64,000 bases of DNA from Curvibacter microcysteis (GTDB lineage: Bacteria > Pseudomonadota > Gammaproteobacteria > Burkholderiales > Burkholderiaceae_C): positions 372,001-436,000 of the forward strand of contig NZ_JAQSIO010000004.1 in the NCBI RefSeq assembly GCF_028649455.1, read 5' to 3'. Below the pieces are notes generated by a model. The model did not search any database. It was not told where the DNA came from and worked only from the letters and a program-made list of their open reading frames with translations. The translations under genes and the position numbers were made by a program. Shown piece by piece: positions 9,177-20,200 of this stretch (positions are counted from its first letter, which is position 1; the number at the start of each line of letters is the position of its first letter).

Positions 9177-9980
9177 TCAGCGGTCGGTGAACACCGGGGC
9201 ACGGCGCGCGCCAAAGGCGGCCACCCCTTCTTGGTAGTCGTGTGCGGCGCCCAACTGGCTTTGCAGCTGCGCCTCCAGCGTCAGGGCCTGGTCCAGCGAC
9301 AGGGCTTGGGCCTGGTCCATGGCCCGGCGTGTGGCGACCAGGGCGCGCGCCGGCTGGGCGGCCAGGCGGGAGGCCAGGGCCAGCGCTTCGGCGGCCAGGG
9401 CCTCGTCGTCCACGCAACGCCAGATCAAGCCCATGGACTCGGCCTCGGCCGCGCCCAGCTTGTCGCCCAGCAGGGCCAGGCCCAGGGCCTTACCCCGGCC
9501 GACCAGGCGCGGCAGCAACCAGGTGCCGCCGGTGTCGGGCACCAGGCCGATCTTGCTGAAGGCCTGGATGAAGCTGGCCGATCGGGCCGCCAGCACCAGG
9601 TCGCAGTTCAGCGCCAGGTTGGCGCCGGCCCCGGCGGCCACGCCATTGACGGCGGCCACCACGGGCACCGGCAAGCTGCGCAGGCGCTGCACCAGCGGGC
9701 GGTAGAAGCGGTCGATGACCTGGCCCAGGTCCTTGGGCGCGGCGCCCGGGGTGGCGTCGGGCGCCACGCTGGGGTCGGCCAGGTCTTGCCCGGCGCAAAA
9801 GCCCCGCCCGGCCCCGGTCAGCACCACGCAGCGCACGCTGGCGTCGGCCGCCACGGCGTCGAGTGCCGCCAGCAGCTGGGCGTGCATCTCGGTGGTGAAG
9901 CTGTTCAGGGCCTGTGGCCGGTTCAGCGTCAGGGTCCGGACCGCGCCGTCTTGGCGGGTCAGGATCAGGGCGTCGCTCAT
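9177..9980 (-). CDS. paaG: 1,2-epoxyphenylacetyl-CoA isomerase PaaG
   Basis: Crotonase-fold isomerase of 267 residues that converts ring-1,2-epoxyphenylacetyl-CoA to the seven-membered oxepin-CoA. The assignment to PaaG rather than PaaF rests on the segment SFIQAFSKIGLVPDTGGTW, which matches PaaG, including the catalytic Asp after VP. Oxyanion-hole parts are GAGRGFCAGQDL and the VAAGAGANLAL turn. AAGGAGA precedes the ATG at 9980. It is the first gene of the leftward paa operon, which has no paaF, paaH, paaJ or paaZ in this window. Confidence 0.9.
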   Translation of the reverse strand: MSDALILTRQDGAVRTLTLNRPQALNSFTTEMHAQLLAALDAVAADASVRCVVLTGAGRGFCAGQDLADPSVAPDATPGAAPKDLGQVIDRFYRPLVQRLRSLPVPVVAAVNGVAAGAGANLALNCDLVLAARSASFIQAFSKIGLVPDTGGTWLLPRLVGRGKALGLALLGDKLGAAEAESMGLIWRCVDDEALAAEALALASRLAAQPARALVATRRAMDQAQALSLDQALTLEAQLQSQLGAAHDYQEGVAAFGARRAPVFTDR

Positions 9981-10049
9981 CGTGTCTCCTTGGGGGACCC
10001 TGCCCGCCGAAGCAGGCTCGGCAGGGATGGGTCGGGTTTCGGTCTATAT

Positions 10050-10078
10050 TTGACCGTCCAGTCGGTCGATAATACTAT
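10050..10078 (+). promoter_or_regulatory. Candidate promoter for paaY with internal palindrome (likely TetR/PaaR operator)
   Basis: TTGACC at 10050-10055 and TACTAT at 10073-10078 are separated by 17 bp, a good sigma70 match reading toward paaY. The spacer holds the imperfect palindrome GACCG-N6-CGGTC at 10052-10067. The region is the only gap between the divergent paaG and paaY genes, so a repressor bound here could control both directions. Identification as the site for the TetR protein encoded at 2897-3520 is inference. Confidence 0.65.
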
Positions 10079-10166
10079 CGAGACTTCTGCTGACGCAAGT
10101 CAAAGCCCCCAGTGAAAACCCTTGAGTGCGTGCGCGCTCAACCCCCAAAACCCAGGAGACCTGTTC

Positions 10167-10784
10167 ATGCCCTGTTACGCCATCGACGGTGTGGTGCCCG
10201 TGATCCACCCCAGCGCCCATGTTCACCCCACGGCCGTGCTGATCGGCGACGTGGTGGTGGGACCGGGCTGCTATGTCGGGCCCTGCGCCTGCCTGCGCGG
10301 CGACTTTGGCCGCATCGTGCTGCACGCCGGCGCCAATGTGCAGGACACCTGCGTGATCCACGGCTTTCCGAACCAGGACACGGTGGTCGAGGAAAACGGC
10401 CACATCGGCCACGGCGCGGTGCTGCACAGCTGCGTGGTGCGGCGCGACGCCCTGGTGGGCATGAATGCGGTGGTGATGGACGAGGCCGAGGTGGGCGAGC
10501 AGGCCATCGTCGCGGCCAGTGCCTTTGTGCCGGCGGGCACGCGCGTGCCCCCGCGCACGCTGATGGCGGGGGTGCCGGCCAAGGTGATCCGGCCGCTGCG
10601 CGAGGAAGAAATCGCCTGGAAGCTCGAAGGCACGCGCACCTACCAGGCGCTGACGCGGCGCTGCCAGGCCTCGCTGGTGGAGGTGCAGCCGCTCAGTGCG
10701 GAAGAGGCCGACCGCCCTCGCCTGCCCACGGCCGAGGTGCAGTCGCTGATCGCCACCAAGCGGGCTGAGTCCAAGCTCGCCTGA
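10167..10784 (+). CDS. paaY: PaaY, gamma-carbonic-anhydrase-like hexapeptide-repeat protein
   Basis: Left-handed beta-helix protein of 205 residues, related to gamma carbonic anhydrases and accompanying paa operons. In other bacteria PaaY acts as a thioesterase protecting against pathway intermediates. Hexapeptide repeats run from about residue 12 to 140, with zinc-ligand histidines in VIHGF and [12 protein letters not shown]. The C-terminal helix is typical for PaaY. AGGAG 8 nt before ATG 10167 fixes the start. Transcribed away from the paa operon from a shared control region. Confidence 0.9.
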   Translation: MPCYAIDGVVPVIHPSAHVHPTAVLIGDVVVGPGCYVGPCACLRGDFGRIVLHAGANVQDTCVIHGFPNQDTVVEENGHIGHGAVLHSCVVRRDALVGMNAVVMDEAEVGEQAIVAASAFVPAGTRVPPRTLMAGVPAKVIRPLREEEIAWKLEGTRTYQALTRRCQASLVEVQPLSAEEADRPRLPTAEVQSLIATKRAESKLA

Positions 10785-10799
10785 GGCGGCTCAAGCGGA

Positions 10800-11852
10800 T
10801 CAGCTCGCGGCGGGCTGGAAGTGGGCCAGGGCCCAATCCACGAAAGCGGTCAGCGCCGGGGTTTCCGCCAGGTCGCCCGCCAAGGCCAGGCTCAGCGACT
10901 CGCTCACGGCCGGCGCCTCAGGCAGCACGGTGACCAGGCGACCGGCGGCCAGGTCCTCGGCCACCAGGGCCGTGGGCAGCACGGTGATGCCGGCGCCGCC
11001 CAGGGCCAGGGCGTGCAGGGCCAGGGCATTGTTGCTTTGCAGGCGGATGGCCGGGGCCAGGGCGCTGTCCGCGCCCTCTTGGGCCTCGGCCTCGGCCGCT
11101 TCGGCGGCGCCTTCGGGCCAGGCCGGGGCGCTGTGGTCGGGGGCGTCCCAGTCGGGCTCATCTTCCAGCACCGGGTCCAGCTCGTCCGGGTCGGCGCGGT
11201 CTTCGGCATCCCAATCGGGGGCCCAGCGCGCGTCCGGCTCGGGGGCCGGCTCGGCCTCGGGCAGGGGGGCGATGAAACCCAGGCAACGGTGGCGCACCAG
11301 CTCCTCGGCGCGCTCCGGCGTGCCGTGGCGCTCCAGGTAGGCGGGCGCGGCGACCAGGCTCAAGGCCTGCTCACCCAAAGGCAGGCCCTGGGCGTGGTCC
11401 GACAGCAGCGGGCCGAGGTGGAACACCGCGTCAAAACCATCGGCGCGGGGGTCCACGGCGCGGTCGTCCAGCACCAGTTCAACCTGCACCTGGGGGTAAT
11501 CGGCCAAAAACGCTGCCAGGGCTGGGGCCAGTTGGCGCTGGCCAAAGAACACCGGCGCGTGCACGCGCACGGCGCCCGCCGCCTGCTGCCCGGTCTCCTG
11601 GGCCTGGGTTTCAGCGCCGCGCATCAACTCCAAGATGCTGCGGCACTGCTGGTGGTATTGCAGCCCAGCGCCGGTCAGGCGTTGCCAGGGGCCCACGCGC
11701 TCGAACAGGCGAGCGCCCAGTTGGTCTTCCAACTGCTGGATCTGTTTGCCGATCAAGGCGGTCGGGAGCTCGAGCGCCCGTGCGGCCGCCGCCATGCTGC
11801 CGGTTTCCACCGTGGCAACAAAGACGGCCATGCTCTGAAATCGGTCCATCAT
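10800..11852 (-). CDS. LysR family transcriptional regulator with a large acidic insertion
   Basis: A 350-residue LysR-type regulator, about 50 residues longer than usual. The N-terminal winged helix (MDRFQSMAVFVATVETGS, then AAAARALELPTALIGKQIQQLE) is ordinary and of the CrgA/DSBA-like MDRF subgroup. In the effector domain, after CLGFIAPL (about residue 197), a low-complexity insertion rich in Asp/Glu runs to about residue 263 before the normal fold resumes at IRLQSNNALALH. The insertion contains PDWDA twice. The gene is 91 bp upstream in sequence from the pbpC stop, on the same strand, and convergent with paaY. Target genes are unknown. A TTG three bases further upstream is an alternative start. 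Confidence 0.85.
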   Translation of the reverse strand: MMDRFQSMAVFVATVETGSMAAAARALELPTALIGKQIQQLEDQLGARLFERVGPWQRLTGAGLQYHQQCRSILELMRGAETQAQETGQQAAGAVRVHAPVFFGQRQLAPALAAFLADYPQVQVELVLDDRAVDPRADGFDAVFHLGPLLSDHAQGLPLGEQALSLVAAPAYLERHGTPERAEELVRHRCLGFIAPLPEAEPAPEPDARWAPDWDAEDRADPDELDPVLEDEPDWDAPDHSAPAWPEGAAEAAEAEAQEGADSALAPAIRLQSNNALALHALALGGAGITVLPTALVAEDLAAGRLVTVLPEAPAVSESLSLALAGDLAETPALTAFVDWALAHFQPAAS

Positions 11853-11943
11853 CAAAATTTACATCGTGTTCGCAAAGGCAGCGATGGTAGGCGATTTGCA
11901 GGGCCTCACCGGCGCAGCGGGGTCGCCCACGGGAAAACCCGCC

Positions 11944-14271
11944 TCAACGCAAAGCGGCGGCCGGGGCTTGGGTCGGGCCCCCAGGTGGGTCCACACCCGC
12001 CCGCACGCCCGCGCCGCGCACCTCCAAAGTGATCTCGTGCAGCAGCTGGCCGCGCGCGTCGCTGAGCTGCACCCGATGCCGCCCGGGCCAGGGCAACCAG
12101 CGCCATTCACCGCCCCGCGCCACCGCCCGCCCATCGAGCCGCCACTGCAGGCCCGCCGAGGCCCGCGCCGCCGCCGACCCCCGCGCCGATCCCGCTGGCC
12201 AGCTGCTGGCGCGGAACAGCACCCGCTGGTGCTGGGGCGGGATGTCCGGGTCCAGCGCCAGCACCGTGCCCTCGGCGGGCTCGGCAATGCGGGCGCTGAG
12301 CCGGCCCTCGACCTGGGCGGCGGGCTCGGTGACGGCAAACCTGGTTTGCTCGGTGCCCTGCAGAAACCACTCCCGGCGCGGCGCCTCGGGCCACTGGCCG
12401 GCGGCCTGGGCGCGCTCGGGCAGGGCAAAACGCACCTCCGTGCTGACCAGGCCGGGCGGCGGGGCCGGAGCACGGCTGGGCTCGTGGGCATGCAAAAAAC
12501 CCATCACCTCGGCCCAGACCGGGGCGGCACCCGAGGTGCCGCTGACCTCGCGCATGGCCTGGCCGCGCGCATTGCCCACCCACACGCCCACGGTGTAGCG
12601 GGCCGACCAGCCCAGCGCCCAGTTGTCGCGCATGTCCTTGCTGGTGCCGGTCTTGACCGCGCTCCAAAAGCGCGTGGCCAGCACGCTGTCGCTGCCAAAG
12701 GTGCGGCCGCGCGCCTGCGCGTCGCTGAGCATGTCGCCCACCAGCCAGGCCGCGCGCGGGTCCAGCACCACCGGGCCGGGCGCGCGCGCGGGCGTCCCCG
12801 GGCCGGGAAGCTGCCACACCGGTTCGCTGAAGCGCCCGCCATTGGCCAGCACCCGGTAGGCATTGGTCAGGCGCAGCAGGGGCACTTCGGCACTGCCCAG
12901 GGCCAAGCTGTAGCCAAAGTAGTCGCCGCTTTCACGCAGCGGCAGGCCCAGGCGCAGCAGTTGGCGGTGAAAGGCGTCCGGCGTGACCTGGGTCAGGGTG
13001 CGCACCGCCGGCACATTCAGCGAGGCCGCCAGCGCGGTGCGCACCGAGACCCAGCCCTTGAAGCGGTGGTCGTAGTTCTGCGGGATGTACAGGCCGCTGG
13101 CGGTGGGCAGTTGGGCGGCCGAGTCATCGATCAGCGACGCCGCCGTCAGGCGCTTTTCCGCCAGGGCCTGGGCGTACAGAAAGGGTTTGAGGGTGGAGCC
13201 GGGTTGGCGCGGCGCCAGCACGGCGTCGACCTCGCTGGCCCGGCTCAAATCCCCCGACGAGCCCACCCAGGCCAGCACCTCGCCGCTGGCGTTGTCCAGC
13301 ACCAGCACCGCGCCGTCCTCGACCTGGCGACCGGCCAGCTCACGCAGTTGGCGCTGCAGGCTTTGCACGGCAAAGCGCTGCACCGGCGCGGACAGCGGGG
13401 TTTTGAGCGCCACCAGAGCGCGCCCGCCCTGGGACTGCTGGCGCAGGGCCAGGCGGGCAAAGTGTGGCGCCAGGCCCCGGCTGGGCTCCAGCGCGGGGCG
13501 CTGCAAGGCGGCGCCGACCCACAGGTCCAAGGCCTGGCAGTCGGGCGCGGCCCGGCCCGGGTCCCCCAGGCGTTGCAGCTCGGTCAGCACACCGCAGGCA
13601 CGGCGCACCAGCACGGGCAAGCGGGCGTTGGGCGCGCGCAGCAAGGCCACGGCGACCGCGGCTTCGCGCTCGTCCAGGCCGTGGGCGGCCTTGCCAAACA
13701 GGCTGCGCGAGAGCGCGTCCAGCCCCACCAGCTCGCCCCGGAAGGGCACCAGGTTGAGGTAGGCCTCCAGGATCTGGTCTTTGCGCCAGTGCCGCTCCAG
13801 CACCTGGGCGGCCACCGTCTGGCCCAGCTTCTGGACCACGCTGCGCCCACCGGGCCCGGCGCGCCAGTCGCCGTCGAGCAGGCCGGCCAACTGCATGGTC
13901 AGGGTGGAGGCGCCACGCGTGCGGCTGTTCCACAGGTTGCCCCAGGCGGCCGCTGACACCGCCTGCCAGTCCACCCCGCTGTGTTCGTAAAACCGCCGGT
14001 CCTCGCTGAGCAGCAAGGCCAGGCGCAGGGCGGGCGAGACCTGGTCCAGCGTCAGCCAGTCGCCACGCCGGGCGCTGGGGTCGGTGCGCACGGTGTGCAG
14101 CAGCTCGCCGTGGCGGTCCAGCACCTGGGTGTCGCTGGGGCGGTGGGCGCGCCGCACCTCGTCGTAAGACGGCAAGGCTTGCGCCGCCACGGCAGCGCCC
14201 AGCAGGCCCAGCGCCAGCAGCAGGGCCCGCAGGCGGCGCGCGGCCGGCCAGCGACGCGTCAAGCGCTTCAT
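11944..14271 (-). CDS. pbpC: Penicillin-binding protein 1C
   Basis: Bifunctional peptidoglycan synthase of 775 residues anchored in the inner membrane. An N-terminal signal anchor covers about residues 14-32. The glycosyltransferase (GT51) domain has the catalytic Glu90 in LLLSEDRRFYEHSGVDW. The transpeptidase domain shows STLK at 359-362, SLN at 417-419 and KTGTS at 540-544. A C-terminal BiPBP_C Ig-like domain follows. The ATG at 14271 overlaps the stop of the alpha-2-macroglobulin gene (ATGA), the conserved arrangement for this pair. In E. coli PbpC and the macroglobulin YfhM are thought to act together in envelope repair. Confidence 0.95.
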   Translation of the reverse strand: MKRLTRRWPAARRLRALLLALGLLGAAVAAQALPSYDEVRRAHRPSDTQVLDRHGELLHTVRTDPSARRGDWLTLDQVSPALRLALLLSEDRRFYEHSGVDWQAVSAAAWGNLWNSRTRGASTLTMQLAGLLDGDWRAGPGGRSVVQKLGQTVAAQVLERHWRKDQILEAYLNLVPFRGELVGLDALSRSLFGKAAHGLDEREAAVAVALLRAPNARLPVLVRRACGVLTELQRLGDPGRAAPDCQALDLWVGAALQRPALEPSRGLAPHFARLALRQQSQGGRALVALKTPLSAPVQRFAVQSLQRQLRELAGRQVEDGAVLVLDNASGEVLAWVGSSGDLSRASEVDAVLAPRQPGSTLKPFLYAQALAEKRLTAASLIDDSAAQLPTASGLYIPQNYDHRFKGWVSVRTALAASLNVPAVRTLTQVTPDAFHRQLLRLGLPLRESGDYFGYSLALGSAEVPLLRLTNAYRVLANGGRFSEPVWQLPGPGTPARAPGPVVLDPRAAWLVGDMLSDAQARGRTFGSDSVLATRFWSAVKTGTSKDMRDNWALGWSARYTVGVWVGNARGQAMREVSGTSGAAPVWAEVMGFLHAHEPSRAPAPPPGLVSTEVRFALPERAQAAGQWPEAPRREWFLQGTEQTRFAVTEPAAQVEGRLSARIAEPAEGTVLALDPDIPPQHQRVLFRASSWPAGSARGSAAARASAGLQWRLDGRAVARGGEWRWLPWPGRHRVQLSDARGQLLHEITLEVRGAGVRAGVDPPGGPTQAPAAALR

Positions 14272-17200
14272 GGCGCGGGCAGGACCTGCAGGCGCGCGTT
14301 GGGCAGCGCGCCAAAGACCTCGGGCGCGTACATGGCCTCGGCGCGGGTGGGCGGCAGGCCAAAGTCGCCGACGTTGTTCAGGCGCACGGTGTACTCCACC
14401 CGGGTCAGGCCCTTGGGCAGGAACTCGTAGTAGCTGCGGAAGGCCTCGAAGCTGCGCTCCTCGAAGGCCGGCCAGGCCACACCGCTGCGCTTTTCGCCCT
14501 GGGTGGCCAGGGCCGAGTCCCGGCCCAGCCCGCTGCCCAGCACGGTCGCGCCCGCTGGCACCGGGTCGCTGAGCACGACCCAGCTCATGTCGGCGCTGGC
14601 CTGCAGCTCCAGGCTGATGCGCAGCACATCGCCGCGCGTGTAGCGGCCTTTGACCGCCTGCTCCAGCGGCTGGATGGTCTTGCGCAATTGGTAGCCCGCG
14701 TTGACCGCCTCCTTGAGGGGCACGGCGGCCAGCGACTGCAGCGTCAGCCAGGGCTTGCCCGTGCCCTGGTGGTTGACCTGCAGCTCGCGCGGACCGGCCT
14801 CGGCCGGCCAAGGCAGCAGCACCGTGTTGTGGCGCCAGGCCTCGGGCGCGGCCGGGGCGCCCAGGGTGCTGGCGCGCTGGGGCGCACCGCCCGCATCGCC
14901 GGGCTGGACCCGGCTCACCCGGGCCCAGTCCACGGCCCCGCTGGTCGCGCCCAGGCTGGCGCGGGTGCTGCCGGTGACCGGCGTGCGCTCGAAGCGGGCC
15001 GAGAACTTGTCCAGGGCCAGCACGCCCCAGAAGTTGGCCGTGGTGGTGCTCCAGGCGCCACGCTGCTGGCGGCCCAGAAAACCCTTGGCCAGGCGCGGCA
15101 GATCGTCCTGCCAGGCGGGCTCGTCGAGCACCGCCAGCAGCCAACGGGCGGTGTTGACGTCGGCGTTTTGCATCAGCCACCACCAGCCGTCTTCGGCCTC
15201 GGTGTTGAAGCCGACCCGGCTGCCCTGGTAGACCAGGCGCGCCTGCAGGATTTGCGTGGCCTCGGCCAGGCGCTGGGTGCGCTGCGGCCAGTCGGTCTGG
15301 CGCTTGAGCAGCCAGTACCAGTCGATCACGCTGTGCGTGGGCCACTGCTGCGGCGTCAGGCTCAGGCTGGTGATCAGGCGCGCGGGCACGGGGCCGTAGC
15401 GCGACATCGCCTCCAGCGCCGCGAGCTTGCGCGCGTCCAGGTCGGGGCGTGGGCTCCACCCCTGGCGGCTGATGCGGCCTTCGACAAATGCGCTCAGGCC
15501 GCGCAGCAAGGCGGTGCGCAGGGGCTCGCTCAGGGCCAGCGCCGGGTCCAGGCTGGCGGCTTCGTGGCTGGCGGCCAGCAAGTAGGCGCTGAGCACATCG
15601 CTGCCACGGCTGGCTTCGCCCTCGCGCGGCGGGAAGTAGCTGGCCAGGCCGTCGGCGTCCAGGTAGCCCGGCATCTGGTTCAGCAAGGCCTGCCAGCGGC
15701 GCACATCGTGCAGGCCCAGGGCACGGCTGCTTTGCTGCTCCAGGCAGGCATAGGGGTAGGCAGCCCACCAGTCCCGCACGCCGGGCAGGCCTTCGGCCAG
15801 GCGCGGTTGCAGCGCCAGCTTGACGCCGCCGCGCCCGGCGAGGCTCTGGGCAGGCGCCTGCACAGCGAGCTGGAAGGGCCCATCCAGCTGCACCAGGCTG
15901 GCCTGCTGCACGGTGACCGGCACGGCAGGCAGCACGCGTTGCTGCACCTTGAGCGCGTCGCGCGCGCCGCTCAGGGTGTCGCGCGCCTCCAGCTCCCACA
16001 GCAGGGACTCGAAGCGGCTCAGGGCCAGCGCGGCCGGGGTGGTGACGGTCCAGGCCAGTTCGCGCGCTTCGCCGGGCGGGATGTCCACCGTCTGCGGCGC
16101 CAGGGTCAGCAACGTGGCACGCGGGCTGAGTTGCACCTTCATGGCCTGGGCCGTGGTGTTGCGCAGGGTGAATTGGGCACGGAACTGGTCGTCCTCGCGC
16201 ACCAGGGGCGGCAGGCCGCTGATGAGCTGCAGGTCCTGCGTGGTGCGCAGGCTGGCCGTGCCGGTGCCAAACAGGCCGGCGCCCGAATCGGCCACAGCCG
16301 CCACGGTGAAGGTGCTCAGCGCGTCGTTCAGTGGCACCGTCACACTGGCCTGGCCCTGGGCGTTCAGGGTGACCCGGGGATTCCACAGCAGCAAGGTGTC
16401 GAGCAACTCGCGCGTGGCGCCCCGCCCGCCCCCGCCGCCGGCGGGCACGGCCTTGCGACCGTAGTGGCGCCGGCCAATGATTTCCATCTGCGCGGTGGCG
16501 GTTTCCACGCCCCAGGCGCGGCGCTGCAGCATGGCGTCCAGCAGGTTCCAGCTGCGGTTGGGGCTGAGCTCCAGCAGGGCCTGATCCACCACGGCCAGGG
16601 CCACCTCGGCCCCGGCGGCGGGGCGACCGTCGGGCAAGGTGGCGCTGATCTGCACGCGGGCCTGGCCGCGCACCGGGTAGCTGGCGCGGTCAGGGCTGAC
16701 CTTGACCTCCAGCCGGTGCGCCTGGGTGCCGACGCGGATCTCGGCCAGGCCCAGGCGGTAAGCGGGCTTGCTCAGGTCCACCAGGGCGGTGGGGGCCTGG
16801 TACTCGCGCCCTTCGTGCCAGAAGGCGGTCCACCACTCGCGCGGCGCCTTGTAGCCCCAGGTGAAGAGGCTGTACCAGGGCACTTCGCGCAGGCGCCCGC
16901 GCAGGGCCAGCACGCTGACGTAGACATTGGGTCCCCAGTCGGGCCGCACCTTGAGGCTGACGGTCGGGTCGCGGCCCTGCAGCGTCACCACCTCGGTGTG
17001 GAGGATGCCTTCGCGCTCCACCGCCACCAGGGCGGTGGCGTAGCGGAAGGGCATGCGCACCTGAAAGCGGGCCGTGTCGCCCGCTTGGTAGCTGCGCTTT
17101 TCGGGCAGCACGTCGATGCGGTCGTGGTTGTCCCCACCAAACCACAGCTCGCCCTGCTGGGTGATCCAAACCGAGCCCGCCGCCTGGGCCACCTGGCCCT

Positions 17201-20200
17201 GGGCGTCCTTGGCGCGCACGATCAGCTCCACCTCGCCGGACTCTTTGACCGTGGTCTCGCAGACCAGCAGGCCCTGGGCGCCGCTGCGACCGCTGCACAC
17301 CGTGCCCAGGTCGCGCGTGTCGGACTGGTTGTCGTAGGTGTAGAAACCGCCCACCATGCGCTTGCGGCTGCTGCTGGTGCGGCGCGCCACGGCGCGCACC
17401 TCCAGCGCCACACCGGCCTGCGGCTGGCCACGCAGGTCCAGGGCCAGGGCCTGAAAGCGCAGGCTTTGCTGGCTGGCCGCCCAGCCCTCGGTCTTGAGCC
17501 CGGCGATCACCGCCGCCGGCCACAGCGGGGTCACGCTGCGCAGGGTTTGCAGCTCGCCGTTGGGGTCGGCGTAGCTGGCCTCGATCAGCAGGTCCTGCGC
17601 CTGCTCGCTGCGCGGCAGCTCGGGCAGGGCCACGCGGCCCGAGCCCTGCCGGTCCAGGGTGAGGGCGATCTTGTCGGCCACCAGGCGCTGGTCCTGCACG
17701 GCCTGGGCGTCTTCTTCGTCGCCGCCGTTGGCCGAGCCCGCACCGCGCTGGCGCGGCGGGTTGAAGCTGTAGTCCTCGTAGTCGGCAAAACTGAGGGCGC
17801 GCGGGCGCAGCGCGGCGGACACCCGCACCGGCCACTGCGCCGCCGGCCCGCCGGACACGTAGTTGAGCTGCATCTGCGCCGTGACCTGGCGGCTGCTGAG
17901 CAAGGCCTCGGGCTTGAGCGGGCCAATGCGGCCCTCGAACACGGGCAGGCGGAAGGCCTCGACACGGAATTCACCGGTCTCGCGCCCGTCCAGCATCAGG
18001 CTGTAGCGCCCCAGCTTGGCGGCGCCGGGCACGCTGAACTGGCTTTCGGCGCTGAAGCCGCCGCTGGCCGTCTTGCGCCAACTCAGCGGCAGGGTGAACT
18101 GCTGGCCGCTGCCGTCGTGGGTGATGGTCAGTTGGGCCGGGCCTTGGGCGGGCTGGGCCAGGCCTTGGCGGGTTTCCAGGCGCAGGTAGTGCTTCATGGA
18201 CACGGTCTCGCCGGCGCGCAGCAGGGGGCGGTCGAGCACGGTGTGGGCACGCTGGTCGGCCTGGGCCTCGCGGCTGGTGGGCACGTTGAAGCGCCAGGAC
18301 TCGATGCCCCGGGTCCAGTCGCTCCAGGTGAAGGCCAGGTCCTCGACCCCGTCAGCGCCACGCGCGCGGGCGCTGACGAAATAGGCCTGGCGGTAGTCCT
18401 CTTCGCCGCCGGGCCCGCCCAGGCTGGCGCAAGCCGGCGGCTGCACCGGCACCTGCGCCAACACCACCAGGCCCTGGGCATTGGTCTGGCCCGAGGCCAC
18501 CTCGCGCCCCTGGCAGTCGGACACCCGCACCTGGGCGCCGGCCACCACCGCGCCCTTGTCCAGGGTGGTGACCCAGGCCAGCGCGTTGTCTCGGCCCAGC
18601 TTGAAATGCACGCCCAGGTTGGTGACCAAGGCGGTGGTCCGCACGAACATCGCGCGCTGTGCACCATAGGCCGGGTCCAGCAACGCGGCGCCCAGGGTGG
18701 GCGAGGCGATCTCCAGCACATGGAAACCCGGTGTCAGCGGAATGCCCACCACCTCGAAGGGGCGCGGGTCGGTCGAGGCGGGCTGGGGCAGGTCCAGCGC
18801 GCGGGCCCCGCCCAGCCCTTGCAGCAGGGAGACGCTGCGCGACTCCACCTGGTCGGCCAGGTCCGCCTGCGGGGGCTTGGGCAGGGGGCCGCTGAGCAGG
18901 CGCTGGGCCGTCTTGCGCGGCACCAAGAAGGCGTCCAGGGCCTGCACCTTGCGCTGCCAAGCGATGATGTCCGCGTCGCTGCGGGGCTGCAGGTCCTTGA
19001 CGCGGCCTGGGCTCAGGGCCTGCACGCGCAAGGCGGGCTCGACCTGGCGCAGGGTGACGGGCAGCAGCGGCGGCTGACCGGGCTCGGCCAGGCGCTCGAC
19101 GATGCCAAAAGGCGAGGCGGCAAACTTGGCCAGCGGCGGCAGGGGCCCGGTGGCCACCGCCAGCGGAAAGGTGGCGGCATTGGACAGCGGCCGCCCGGAC
19201 ACATCGGACAAGCTGGCCGGCAGGCTCAGCCGGTAGCGACTGCGCTCAGGGAATGGCGGGTCAAAACGCAGCTCGGTGACCTGGCCGTCGCGGTCTTCGC
19301 CGTGGCGCTCCAGCCGCGGCTTGAGGGCGCCCGAGTCCCCTTCCAGGCGCACCGCCTCGGCCACGCGGCGCGCCACCGGGGCGTTGAAGCGCAGGCTCAG
19401 CGGGCGCAGCGGCAGGCAGGCGGCCTGGGCGTTTTCGCGCTCGCAACTGAAGCTGGCGCTGAAAGCTTCGCGCACTTGGTAGCGGTAGCGCTTTTCGGTT
19501 TTGCTGCGCACACCACCCGGGCTGCTCAGGCCCGCTTGGACCACCAACTCGACCTGGGCCGACGAGGCCAGGCGCCGCTGGCAGGCCAGGGTGAGGTAGC
19601 GCTGGGGCTCTGCGGCGGCGGCCCGCACCAGGCCCCGGCTTTTCAGCAGCGCCTGGCGCTGGGCCTCGTCCAGCAGGCGCACGGGCACGCGCTCACCCAG
19701 GCCTTCCACCGCGCAGCCCACCTGGGCCAGCACGCTGGCCGGCGTGGCCGGGCTGTCCAGGTGCAGCAGGAAGACCTGCTCCTCGTCGATGCGCTCCTCG
19801 GTCGGTGGGAACACATCCAGCACAAAAGGACCGCCGGTGTTGAAGCGGTAGGTGACCGAGGCGCCCAGCGCGTCGCCCTGCAGGCCTTTGAAGCCGGCCT
19901 TGGTTTGCACCATGCAGGTCTGGCCTGGCGGCACGCGCTGTTCGAAGTCATGAACCCATTCCCGGGCATTGAGCCAGCGCCCGCTGCCCTGCGCGGCCGC
20001 CGCATCCTGGCAGCTGACGCTGGCCGGCGCCGGGGCCTGGGGCTGGCCTTCGGCCACGGCGGGGCGATCGAACTGAAGGCGCACCTGCCGCACCTCGCCC
20101 ACCTCGCCTTGCGGGCTGGCCTTGCTGATCTGCAGGGCCTGGGCGGGGCTGGCACCCAGCAAACAGGCGCCCAGCGCCCATGGCACCCACCTGGCCAGAC

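Noticed and set aside
14272-16386. N-terminal extension of the pbpC frame into the macroglobulin gene
   Set aside because: The extension has no domain and overlaps a real gene; the start at 14271 gives a proper signal anchor and the conserved ATGA overlap.
20130-20200. Lipobox in the macroglobulin signal sequence
   Set aside because: The only Cys is inside the hydrophobic core (LGAC followed by LLGASPAQA) and a normal signal peptidase I site follows, so a lipoprotein is unlikely.
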